Below, piece by piece: positions 44,794-53,300 of a stretch of DNA of 64,000 nucleotides. The translations under genes and the position numbers were made by a program. The DNA is taken from assembly GCA_903870545.1 (NCBI GenBank), contig CAIQDI010000033.1:1-64000 (forward strand), given 5' to 3'. The notes under the pieces are model-generated. The model ran no database searches and was not told the origin of the DNA. It saw only the letters and a program-made list of their open reading frames with translations. The stretch is from an uncultured Pseudomonadota bacterium. GTDB lineage: Bacteria; Pseudomonadota; Gammaproteobacteria; Methylococcales; Methylomonadaceae. How positions within the stretch are numbered: position 1 is the stretch's first letter; every line of letters begins with the position of its first letter.

Positions 44794-45639
44794 TTAAGAA
44801 TTTAAAGCAGGTTTTTGTGTTTTGACATCGGGCAATAAAACAGTTGCCGGCATTCCCAATAAAATTGCGCCATCGCTGTTATCAAACTCAATTTTGACCC
44901 GCACAAGTGAACTCGATTTATCAACCATCGGCGAAATAAACGTCACCGTGCCGATTTTTTGAATGTCATTATTACCCGCTTTAAATTGAATCGTTAATTT
45001 TGAATTCTGTTTTAAATCGCGTGAATAAATGTCGTTGACGTTGATATTCACTTCCAAAAAACTTTTGGTGGTATCGACGATATGCAAAACCATTTTTCCA
45101 GGTTGCGCCCATTCACCTTGTTGAATCACCAATTCTGTAATCACGCCGTCAATCGGTGAACGTAAAATGCGGCGTTCTAATTCACGTTTCGCCATATTTA
45201 ATTCAATTTTTTCGCGCTTCTTTTCTTGTTGTTCGCTGGTCACGTCACCTTCAACACCGGCATATTGCATTTCAATTTTTCGCACATCTTCTCGACTTAC
45301 TGCGCCCATGTAATTGTGTAATTGGCGATTATTATTCATCAACTCGGCCATAATTTCTTTATTGTGGGCTGACGTTTTCAATTTTGAGCGGTCGTTTAAA
45401 AGTATATTGCGGCGTTGTACTTCTTTGAGTTGCAATTCATTTTCTAAATGCAATAAATCATCCCCTTTTTTGACTCTTTGTCCTTCTTTCACCAGCACTT
45501 TCGACACCACGCCATCCACGGGAAAACTGAGTTCAATATCATGAATCGGTTTGGTAATGCCGACAACGGAATCGGCGGCAAAAACGAAATTACTAATAAG
45601 CAGCAAACAAAACGGTTGAACTAAAATTTTAAAGCGCAT
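44794..45639 (-). CDS. HlyD/RND-type periplasmic adaptor
   Basis: 281 residues. A cleavable signal (LLLISNFVFAADS) is followed by lipoyl half VDGVVSKVLVKEGQRVKKGDDLL, a coiled-coil hairpin (about 70-155), the second half SPIDGVITELVIQQGEWAQPG and a beta-barrel domain. It should bridge the inner-membrane HlyD proteins to the TolC-type channel. It lies 6 bp after the TolC gene and 8 bp before the GAF-HlyD gene. Confidence 0.88.
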   Translation of the reverse strand: MRFKILVQPFCLLLISNFVFAADSVVGITKPIHDIELSFPVDGVVSKVLVKEGQRVKKGDDLLHLENELQLKEVQRRNILLNDRSKLKTSAHNKEIMAELMNNNRQLHNYMGAVSREDVRKIEMQYAGVEGDVTSEQQEKKREKIELNMAKRELERRILRSPIDGVITELVIQQGEWAQPGKMVLHIVDTTKSFLEVNINVNDIYSRDLKQNSKLTIQFKAGNNDIQKIGTVTFISPMVDKSSSLVRVKIEFDNSDGAILLGMPATVLLPDVKTQKPALNS

Positions 45640-45645
45640 AATTTT

Positions 45646-47238
45646 TTAAGAATCTAATCGAATGAGGTTAATGGCGGTGTTATCGCGGGTAATGTCGATA
45701 CGGTATTTGTCGAATAAACGCCCTGTGATTAAATCAACTAAGGTTTCAGCAATTTTCAATTCCGTGAAGGTGGCATAATAACGGCGTTTACTGTCGGCGA
45801 ATTCTTCTTCCTGTTTTAAAACGGTGTAAGCGTTACTTTTTCCCGCGTTCAAACGATGCCATTCAACATCGAGCAATTTTTCTTTTAAATCCACATTTCG
45901 TTTAGCATCGATAAGTTGTTGTTGACTGTTTTTAAGGTGTTCAATTTTGGCGAATAAATTATTATTTAAATCGCGTTTGGCGGTATCAACCGCCAGTTTT
46001 GCTTTACGTTGATTGATTTCAGCGGCGTTTAAATTGGCGTGGGCTTGGCGATTACCTAAAATAGGGACTTCAAATTCCACGCCCGCATTCCACGAATTAT
46101 TTTTACCTAAAAACGCATCGCCCACTGCGTTAAATCTATCTTTTTGCAAGCCATTTTCTTGATTTGAAACCAACACATCTAAACGCGGCAATTCTTGATT
46201 ACTCAAATACGCTACCCGGATATTTTCAATTTGTAACTTTTTTTGCGCCATTAAATAAGGCGGCCATTTTTCTAATGCGAGTGGTACGGCTTTATCAAAA
46301 TGTGGAATTTGTACAATTTCATTCAAACTTGCTGGCGAAATAGGTTCAAAAATCAAATCCGCCTGACTGGTAATCGACACATTAAGCAAGCTCAAAATCA
46401 AACTTTGCGTATCAATTAACATGGTATTTGCCGCACTTAATTTTGTTTCGCGTAATGCAATCGCCGCTTCCGCTTCCATTTTATCAGCGGGTGGCAAAAT
46501 ACCTGCCACGATTTTCGCTTTAATATCGGATTGAATTCGTCGAGCAATATCGACTGAATGTTCCAGTTCGGCCACATTTTTTTGTGCTTCGTAAAGTTTA
46601 AAAAAGGCTTGTGCTACATTGCCCGTCGCGTCCATCACATTTTGTTGATAAGTATGAAGAGCCACGTCTAAATTAAGTTCTGCAATGTCGCCTTTCGATG
46701 CCGTCACGTCCAAACCCATATCGCGTAAAAGTGGTTGTGATAACGTCACCGCAAAAGTGTTGTCGTATTCGGTTTTATAGCTGCGCGTTTTTTCGATTAA
46801 ATTACTTTGTCGTTCATTGCCATTTAACGCCACGTCAAACCGTGCGCCCGTTGGTAATAAACCTTTTATACCTGCTTTATATTGATCACTTTTTTCGAGG
46901 TAAGTATTTAAACTCGAACGGTAAGTGGCTTCTTCGGCGTTATTTTTATGGTCAATATCTTTGTGCGTGTACGTTGAATAAAAAACAGGTTCAAAAAGAC
47001 TTCTTTCAACCGCCACTAATTCGCGCGAAACACCGGTTTGTAATTCGCCTTGTAAAATATCGGTATTGTGTTTGCTAGCTTCAAAAATCAAATCGCCTAA
47101 ATTCATTTTTAAACGGTTTTTTTTTGATTGTTCAGAGGGTGAAGTGGTGGTTTCAAGATCAAGCGCGACACTTGATAACGCAAACGTTGTTGATGAAAGA
47201 AGTAACAGAATTTGAAACGGTTTTTTAAAAGTAGTCAT
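45646..47238 (-). CDS. TolC-family outer membrane channel
   Basis: 530 residues. A signal peptide (about 1-25, LLLSSTTFALSSVALD) precedes two TolC repeats rich in long helices, with AVTLSQPLLRDMG and GVEFEVPILGNRQAHANLNAAE as the paired family motifs. It forms the outer membrane exit duct. First gene of a four-gene operon with three adaptor-type proteins and no ATP-binding protein. A TTGAAA-18-CATAAT promoter candidate on the minus strand lies near 47520-47550. Confidence 0.88.
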   Translation of the reverse strand: MTTFKKPFQILLLLSSTTFALSSVALDLETTTSPSEQSKKNRLKMNLGDLIFEASKHNTDILQGELQTGVSRELVAVERSLFEPVFYSTYTHKDIDHKNNAEEATYRSSLNTYLEKSDQYKAGIKGLLPTGARFDVALNGNERQSNLIEKTRSYKTEYDNTFAVTLSQPLLRDMGLDVTASKGDIAELNLDVALHTYQQNVMDATGNVAQAFFKLYEAQKNVAELEHSVDIARRIQSDIKAKIVAGILPPADKMEAEAAIALRETKLSAANTMLIDTQSLILSLLNVSITSQADLIFEPISPASLNEIVQIPHFDKAVPLALEKWPPYLMAQKKLQIENIRVAYLSNQELPRLDVLVSNQENGLQKDRFNAVGDAFLGKNNSWNAGVEFEVPILGNRQAHANLNAAEINQRKAKLAVDTAKRDLNNNLFAKIEHLKNSQQQLIDAKRNVDLKEKLLDVEWHRLNAGKSNAYTVLKQEEEFADSKRRYYATFTELKIAETLVDLITGRLFDKYRIDITRDNTAINLIRLDS

Positions 47239-47836
47239 TTTTTAGGCAATTTGTTTTTTTAAGGAAAATTAAAATAGAGATTTGATTATGGTATTTCACA
47301 AACGGCAGTCACGTTTAATCGTTATTGATTCATTATGAATGGGCATTTTTAACTCGAAACCACCTCATTAAAAAAACTGCGCCAGGATTTCAGCTAAAAT
47401 ACCGTCTCTCCAACCAGCCAATTTACGCATTAGTTTGATACTTTTTATTAGTCATGCCGTTTCCAACTTTTCTGTCAATAGCCTCGCTTTATATCAGTTT
47501 CTAAGCAAGCCTGCATTATAATTATGCTGGCTTTAAACCAGACCTTTCAAAGTGTTTTTTTACACATGACTAAAAAGCAGTTTTAGCGTGGACACATGAG
47601 GTGTATTTTTATCGAATTTTCACCTTCACTTTTGTTTTTTTTACACCATCGATTTTCATTTTCATCATTCATCAATTTGACGCGCTTTTTTGTGTGCGTG
47701 ACAAATTGTTGTATGGTGGTTTTTGGTTAGGTTGTCAAACTTCGCGTGCCTTAGGTTTTCAGGCATAACTTAATTATTAAAACGTGAGCTTTCGTTTCAG
47801 GCATAACGATTTCTTTTTTCACACATTCACACGCAC
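47239..47836. other. Intergenic DNA with an hrpA-like fragment
   Basis: About 600 bp with no convincing gene. 47788-47820 matches 30 of 33 bases of hrpA (50450-50482), the stretch directly following the fragment found at 40476. TTTTCAGGCATAAC occurs just before it as a partial repeat (47754-47769). A TATAAT (47516-47521) near the middle may belong to the TolC operon promoter. Otherwise AT-rich with no clear pattern. Confidence 0.5.
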
Positions 47837-47866
47837 AAAAAAGGCTGGTTTTCGCCAGCCTTTTTT
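47837..47866. terminator. Terminator hairpin downstream of vapC
   Basis: AAAAAAGGCTGG, loop TTTTCG, CCAGCCTTTTTT: a perfect 12-bp stem that works on both strands. A near copy is present upstream of vapB at 48502-48529. Confidence 0.85.
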
Positions 47867-47871
47867 GAATT

Positions 47872-48240
47872 TTACGAAATGTAAGCCAAATCAAATTTAC
47901 TCGCAGTCGCAAGCAATCGCTTATCGCGTGTCCATAATTTCGCATTTACAGCTAATCGTGTCGAAGCCAATAAATTAGCATCAATAAAACCAATTCCTAA
48001 ACCAAACAAAGCATGGTTTTCGATAAATCCATTTATTTCATCGTGAAATGCAACAGGGACTTGCGGCAAATTATCTAACGCTTTCAAAATTAACTGCCGT
48101 TTGCTCAAATTCCCTAACGCTAATTCACCACGCACAAACGGATGTCCCAGCACACGATTGGATTCCAGTAATTTAACCAACTCAGATTCACCACTTCGTA
48201 AATGGTCAATCCAAACCGACGTATCTACTAAAACCATCAT
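47872..48240 (-). CDS. vapC: VapC family PIN-domain toxin
   Basis: 122 residues. The PIN domain acidic residues are seen: VDTSVWIDHLR (Asp6 region), VRGELALG (Glu near 40), GFIDANLLAS (Asp near 91) and TRDKRLL (Asp near 107). It is a Mg2+-dependent RNase of the VapC type, held by the upstream VapB with 4-bp overlap. A strong terminator follows its stop within a few bases. Intact. Confidence 0.93.
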   Translation of the reverse strand: MMVLVDTSVWIDHLRSGESELVKLLESNRVLGHPFVRGELALGNLSKRQLILKALDNLPQVPVAFHDEINGFIENHALFGLGIGFIDANLLASTRLAVNAKLWTRDKRLLATASKFDLAYIS

Positions 48241-48431
48241 GCAACTGATTGACGACGTGAAATTTGCATCAATTGTGGTTCGCTCCCGCCTAAATTTGCT
48301 AAACGCTTGGCACTTTCACGTTCGATTAAGGCTTTCAAGGCTTCGCGTAACAAACTGGTTCTGTCGCGCACATTTGATAAAAGTCCTGCTTCTTCTAATA
48401 AATCATCATCTAAAACAACGGTTGTTCTCAT
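48237..48431 (-). CDS. vapB: VapB-type ribbon-helix-helix antitoxin
   Basis: 64 residues. MRTTVVLDDDLLEEAGLL and RTSLLREALKALIERESAKRL are typical of small VapB (DUF2191-like) antitoxins. It binds VapC and the operon promoter. Overlaps vapC by 4 bp (ATGA). Confidence 0.92.
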   Translation of the reverse strand: MRTTVVLDDDLLEEAGLLSNVRDRTSLLREALKALIERESAKRLANLGGSEPQLMQISRRQSVA

Positions 48432-48501
48432 TTTGGCATCCTTTGAAATGTAAAATAGTCATCAAATGATGCGTTATTTCGCATTTCAAATCAACACCCG
48501 C

Positions 48502-48529
48502 AAAAAGGCTGGTTTTCGCCAGCTTTTTT
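48502..48529. terminator. Second copy of the vapBC-flanking hairpin
   Basis: AAAAAGGCTGG, TTTTCG, CCAGC, TTTTTT: almost identical to 47837-47866, with a one-base shorter 3' arm. The CAC-CGCA leader in front of both is shared too, so vapBC lies between direct repeats about 660 bp apart. Confidence 0.8.
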
Positions 48530-48613
48530 GTTTCATGATTGCCTGGTAATGTGAAAAGAATTAAACTCTTCGTACATTTTTAATCGTATTTCGTACGTTT
48601 TATTGGGGGTTTT

Positions 48614-48856
48614 ATGAAAGTATTAAGTTCAACCGAAGTTAGACAAAATTTTAGTGCCGTGTTGTCAAACATAGAAATAGAGCCTGTGAGCATTTCAAAA
48701 CAAGACAAAACAATTGCTGTTGTCATGTCACAAAAACGCTATAACGAATTAAAACGTCTTGAAGATATTTTATATGGAAAAGCTGCTGAATTAGCGATTC
48801 AAGAAGGTTTTGCTTCTGACATACAAGCTCAAGATTTAATGAACAGCATTGCGTAA
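48614..48856 (+). CDS. Phd/YefM family antitoxin
   Basis: 80 residues. MKVLSSTEVRQNFSAVLSNIE followed by PVSISKQDKTIAVVMSQKRYNELKRLED (read in two parts) is the Phd/YefM DNA-binding N-terminal domain; the C-terminal tail binds the toxin. GGGGG upstream may serve as ribosome binding site. One base overlap with the toxin gene. Confidence 0.92.
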   Translation: MKVLSSTEVRQNFSAVLSNIEIEPVSISKQDKTIAVVMSQKRYNELKRLEDILYGKAAELAIQEGFASDIQAQDLMNSIA

Positions 48857-49149
48857 TGAGAGATTACAAATTCACTAAGCAAGCCTTTAAAACGCTAACC
48901 GATTTGTCAAAAAATGCACCTAAAATTGCCAGTCATATCAAAGAAATCATCACAAATTTGAGGCTCGATTTAATCGAAGGTGAAAGTCTAACGGGTTACG
49001 CAGAATTTAAAAAATTACGCGCTGGAAAATATCGACTGATTTACACGTTGCGTGGTGAAGTTTTATTCATAGCCATCATCGAAAAAAGAGAAACGGTTTA
49101 TGCAACGTTTAAACATTTGTTTAAAAAAACGTCGGCTTTTGATGATTGA
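48856..49149 (+). CDS. RelE/ParE family toxin (YoeB/Txe-like position)
   Basis: 97 residues. YKFTKQAFKTLTDLSKN at the start and EFKKLRAGKYRLIYTLRGEVLFIAIIEKRETVY (in two parts) in the middle fit the RelE/ParE superfamily. Pairing with a Phd/YefM antitoxin is usual for RelE and YoeB types. Followed at once by a strong terminator. Confidence 0.9.
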   Translation: MRDYKFTKQAFKTLTDLSKNAPKIASHIKEIITNLRLDLIEGESLTGYAEFKKLRAGKYRLIYTLRGEVLFIAIIEKRETVYATFKHLFKKTSAFDD

Positions 49150-49159
49150 AAAAACAAAC

Positions 49160-49189
49160 AAAAAAGGCGAGATTTCTCTCGCCTTTTTT
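49160..49189. terminator. Bidirectional terminator after the Phd-RelE pair
   Basis: AAAAAAGGCGAGA, loop TTTC, TCTCGCCTTTTTT: a perfect 13-bp stem including the A/T arms. It serves the toxin gene and the convergent zinc-ribbon gene. Confidence 0.85.
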
Positions 49190-49229
49190 GAAATTATTTT
49201 GCGTAGGTGTTTTTTGTCATGGACAAAAC

Positions 49230-49598
49230 TCAGTAATATCTACTTTTATCTCTAAAGAAATATAGGAAGAACCAAACAAATCCCCAAAGCCCACCTGTTA
49301 ATAATGTAAAAATAAGATGTCGCATGTGTGGAAAACCTATCCGTCCGTTATTGCCATTACTAGATGCAGCAGATGCAGCCGAGGCACCGCCGCCACCGCC
49401 GCCAGCATTCATAAATACCATTGGACTGTCAGATTTACCTTTTTTTAACTGTTCCATGTCACGCATCACTACATCAAGAATTTCGCCACAATGTTTGCAC
49501 TTCTTCGCTGTTGCTATAACATCTTCCCCGCAATAAGGGCAGTCCTTAGTGTTCTTAGTGTTCTTAGTATCAGTTGCGTTTTCGTTCATATCACTCAT
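49230..49598 (-). CDS. Zinc-ribbon membrane protein
   Basis: 122 residues. A zinc ribbon CPYCGEDVIATAKKCKHCG lies at about 17-35, then a Gly/Ala/Ser-rich linker (six Gly), then a C-terminal TGGLWGFVWFFLYFF membrane segment after HLIFTLL. This architecture is common and uncharacterised. The start context is duplicated: ATGAGTGATAT occurs at 49611 and, in another frame, at 49598, 13 bp apart. The AGGA ribosome binding site fits the outer ATG, which opens only a six-codon frame whose stop overlaps the real start, so translation may be coupled or lowered. Confidence 0.75.
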   Translation of the reverse strand: MSDMNENATDTKNTKNTKDCPYCGEDVIATAKKCKHCGEILDVVMRDMEQLKKGKSDSPMVFMNAGGGGGGASAASAASSNGNNGRIGFPHMRHLIFTLLTGGLWGFVWFFLYFFRDKSRYY

Positions 49599-49731
49599 AT
49601 ATATCACTCATATCAGATTTTCCTAAAATTATAATGACAACATTTGTCATATTGATTGACAGCCACATAAGTTCTTCCTAAATTTTTTAAAAGGTAGAAC
49701 TCTATTCTAATAGCCAATTGTCAGATGAATG

Positions 49732-49828
49732 TCAGATTTTGGAAGAAACTTCCCAAGCCTTCTCCAACCGTTGCGCCAACACAGCAATCGCCGTTTTCAA
49801 CTGTTGCGCGAACAACGACACCGCAAAT
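49732..49828 (-). pseudogene. Displaced duplicate of the hrpA 3' end
   Basis: 49751-49828 matches 50351-50428 (the end of hrpA) in 74 of 78 bases, at a distance of exactly 600 bp. The frame is open and encodes FAVSLFAQQLKTAIAV-LAQRLEKAWE, then VSSKI and its own stop at 49732, while the present hrpA ends AWDSV. The four differences are mostly synonymous, so this was once a functional hrpA terminus. hicBA lies between the two copies. Confidence 0.88.
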
Positions 49829-49883
49829 CATTTTTTTGTTACAATTCAAACTTAGAAATTTTCAAATTCAGAGAGTGATTATT

Positions 49884-50156
49884 ATGTATCGTTTAGGCTG
49901 GTTTTTTTCAGAATTTTTTGCCTCAATGGGGATTCCGCTTTTAATAAAAGTTGATGTACTTTTTGATGATGAAGCGAACGTTTATGTTGCAACCAGCTCC
50001 GATTTGAAAGGGTTAATCGTGGAAGCCGAAACGTTAGACGAATTAGAAAAAGAAGTTAAGACTTTATTGCCTGAAATTCTGGCATTGAACGTGCCGAATT
50101 TGGTTAAGTCGAAATCAACGTATTGTGCATTTAATCAAGCCCCGTTTGCTGTATGA
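49884..50156 (+). CDS. hicB: HicB-like (DUF1902) antitoxin
   Basis: 90 residues from ATG 49884 (GAGAG upstream). A hydrophobic N-terminal stretch (LGWFFSEFFASMGIPLLI) is followed by the partial RNase H-like HicB core VDVLFDDEANVYVATSSDLKG and LIVEAETLDELEKEV. A longer reading from 49725 only reads the antisense of the hrpA duplicate and is rejected. It overlaps hicA by 4 bp and comes first, as an antitoxin. Confidence 0.87.
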   Translation: MYRLGWFFSEFFASMGIPLLIKVDVLFDDEANVYVATSSDLKGLIVEAETLDELEKEVKTLLPEILALNVPNLVKSKSTYCAFNQAPFAV

Positions 50157-50344
50157 ATGGTTATGAAAAATTGCTCAAAGAATTATTGCTCCAACACGGC
50201 TGTAAATTTCTTCGTAGCGGTAAAGGTTCACATGAAATCTGGCTTTGTCCGAATGGTGTTTCTGTTGCCGTGAACCACACTTGTAAATCACGTCACACGG
50301 CAAACAGCATTTTAAAAGACGCTGGAATTGCACACCGTTTTTAA
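50153..50344 (+). CDS. hicA: HicA family mRNA interferase toxin
   Basis: 63 residues. The double-stranded-RNA-binding-like fold with catalytic His is seen in FLRSGKGSHEIWLCPNG, followed by VAVNHTCKSRHTANSILKDAGI. It cleaves mRNA independently of ribosomes. Its TAA overlaps the stop of the convergent hrpA by two bases, so the module ends precisely at the hrpA terminus. Confidence 0.93.
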   Translation: MNGYEKLLKELLLQHGCKFLRSGKGSHEIWLCPNGVSVAVNHTCKSRHTANSILKDAGIAHRF

Positions 50345-53300
50345 ACCGAATCCCAAGCCTTTTCCAACCGCTGCGCCGACACAGCAATCGCCGTTTTCAA
50401 CTGTTGCGCGAACAACGAAACCGCAAATTCTTCCAACATCCAACGAAACGCTTCCGTTTCAGGCGTGACGATTTCTTTTTTCAGCCGTTGCGAAACCGAA
50501 TTCCAATATCGAATCTGAAAACGCGCGAGTTCATTGGCTTTTTGTGGCGTGTTATCGCGCTTGTCTAAACGGTATTGCATCGCCTTCAAATAACGCGGCA
50601 AATGTTTGAATTGAGCAAACGGAATCGTGCGAATAAAACCCGCGTAAATCAAATAATTCAGTTGTTCATCAAGGCTTTTTGTCAGCGGATCAGCCGCATT
50701 CAGGCGTTGCAAACTGGTTTTGAGTTCGCCGTAACTTTTCATAATTTCTAACGCCAACGTCGCAATTTCACTCGCGCGTGTGACTAACAAACTTTTGTTT
50801 TCTTTGAAACTTTGTTCAAACGCGGTTTGCGTGCGAATCGTTTGTCCTTCCACAAAAACACTGTTCAAAATCAACATCAACAAATCGTTTTTATACTCCG
50901 CAACGTGTTCCGATTTCAAAATCGAATGCGGTGGCAAACGGTTATAAGCCAATTCCAACGCGGCATTTTTAGGCATATTTTTCAGCGAGTAAGTACATTC
51001 TTTGCGCTGTTGTAGTTGAAACAATCGAATCAACCCCGCTTGATGTTGCAATTCTGCTTTGCGTTGCGTGTCAAAAATTTTCACGCCGACCGTTTCGCCT
51101 TCATCAACCAACGCAGGATAACCAATAAACGCCTGCCCTTTTTGCGTAAAGCTGTATTGCTCAGGCAAATCATCAAACGCCCATTGAATATAACCCGTGA
51201 AATTCAACTCATCGGCGGCGATTTGGTCAAAACTTTCGGCGGCTTGCGTGACGTGTTTTGCCTGCAATTTTTTCAAATCACGCCCGTAATCCAGCAAACG
51301 TCCTTCATCATCAATCACGCGAAAATTCATTTTTAAATGGTCAATCAACCCGTCGAAACTCCACGCATTGAGCGGAATGGCTTCGTCGGTGAGTTTGCGT
51401 AATCGATAACCGAGCCATTCTTCCAACGCGCCTTTAAAATCGGGTTCGATTTCTAAACAGCGTTTCACCGTTTCAGGCACGGGAACAAAATGTTTGCGGA
51501 TGTTTTTCGGCAAGGCTTTGACCAGCGCGACACATTTTTCTTCCAGCATTCCAGGCACGAGCCAATCAAACGGCGTTTGCGTGATTTGATTGAGTTGATG
51601 CACAGGAATGATTGCTGTCACGCCGTCTTCATCGTGTCCAGGTTCAAAACGGTATTGCAACGCAATCGTCAGTTTGCCGACTTTTTTATGGTCTGGAAAA
51701 TCCCACTCGTTGACGTATTCCTCGCCTTTTTCGCGCGTTAAATCTTCTTTGGTTAAAAATAAAAACTGCTTATTTTCACGCTCAACTTTTTTACGCCAAG
51801 TGTCGAGCGTCACGCCGCTGACGATTTCGGGCGGTAATTTGTGGTCATAAAACGCATACAACCATTCTTCATCTTCAACCAAATCCACGCGCCGCCCTTT
51901 GTGTTGAATCATGCCGACTTCTTCGAGCAATTTCTGATTTGCCTTATAAAACGGCGCGTTGCTGTGATAATCGTGGTCAACCAACGCACTGCGAATAAAA
52001 ATCTCCCGCGCGGCTTTCGGGTCAACGTGGTCATACGGCAATTTTCGCCCCGCTTGCAAGGTCAAACCGTGTAACAACGTGCGCGAATACACCATCGAAC
52101 GCGCACTTTTTTTCTCCCAATGCGGGTCGTAAGTGTGTGTTTTCACCAGATGCGACGCGCATTCTTCAATCCATTCGGGTTCAACTCGCGCCACCGTTCG
52201 CGCATAAACTTTGCTGGTTTCGACTTGTTCAGCGGCGACAATCCATTTCGGACGTAATTTGTGCAAACCCGAACCAGGGAAAATAAAAAACTTCAATCCG
52301 CGTCCGCCAAGATATTCATATTGTTCATGACGAAAACCGATATTCGACAACAAACCCGTCAACAACGCGCGATGAATTTGGTCATAACTCGCGTCATTTT
52401 CGTTTGGGTGCATTTTCAAATCGCCCTTCAGCACCTGCAAAATTTGGCTGTGATTGTCGTGCCATTCGCGCATTCGCATATACGACAAAAAATTATCCGA
52501 GCAGTATTTGCGAAGTTTGTTATTTGAGAGCTTTTTTTGCTGTTCGCCAAATGTGTTCCACACATTCAACAACGTCAAAAAATCCGATTCAGGATGACGA
52601 AATACAATATGTTTTGCGTCAGCTTGTTGCATTTTATCGGCAGGTTTTTCGCGCGGGTCTTGAATACTCAACGCCGCCACGATAATACTAACTTCTTTCA
52701 AACACACTTGTTCTTGCGCGGCAATCAGCATTCGCGCCAACTTCGGGTCGGTCGGAAATTTAGCAAGTTGTTTGCCGATTTCAGTGAGTTTGCCCGATTT
52801 ATCGAGCGCATTCACTTCGAGTAACGACGTTTTGCCGTCGCGAATCATTTTGTCGTCGGGCGGTTCAAGAAAGGGAAAATCGGCAATATCGCCTAAATTC
52901 AACGCCGTCATTTGCAAAATTACGGCAGATAAATTTGTCCGCATGATTTCGGGTTCGGTAAATTCAGGACGCGCCAAATAATCATCGTGCGAATAGAGCC
53001 GAATACAAATTCCTTCGGCAACCCGCCCACAACGTCCCGCGCGTTGATTCGCGCTGGATTGCGAAATACGCTCAATCGGCAAACGTTGAATTTTACTTTT
53101 GGGACTGTAACGACTAATTCGTGCGTGACCGGTATCAATTACACCGCGAATATTCGGCACGGTCAACGACGTTTCCGCCACGTTGGTCGCCAAAATAATC
53201 CGAACTTTGCCGCCTTTGGGTTTAAAAACGCGCTCTTGTTCACTGACGCTGAGTTTTGAATACAGCGGCAAAATTTCGTATTGATTCGGATGGTGTTTTT

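Noticed and set aside
49725-49883. Upstream extension of hicB to an earlier start
   Set aside because: These codons are antisense to the duplicated hrpA tail; the ATG at 49884 has a ribosome binding site and gives the normal family start.
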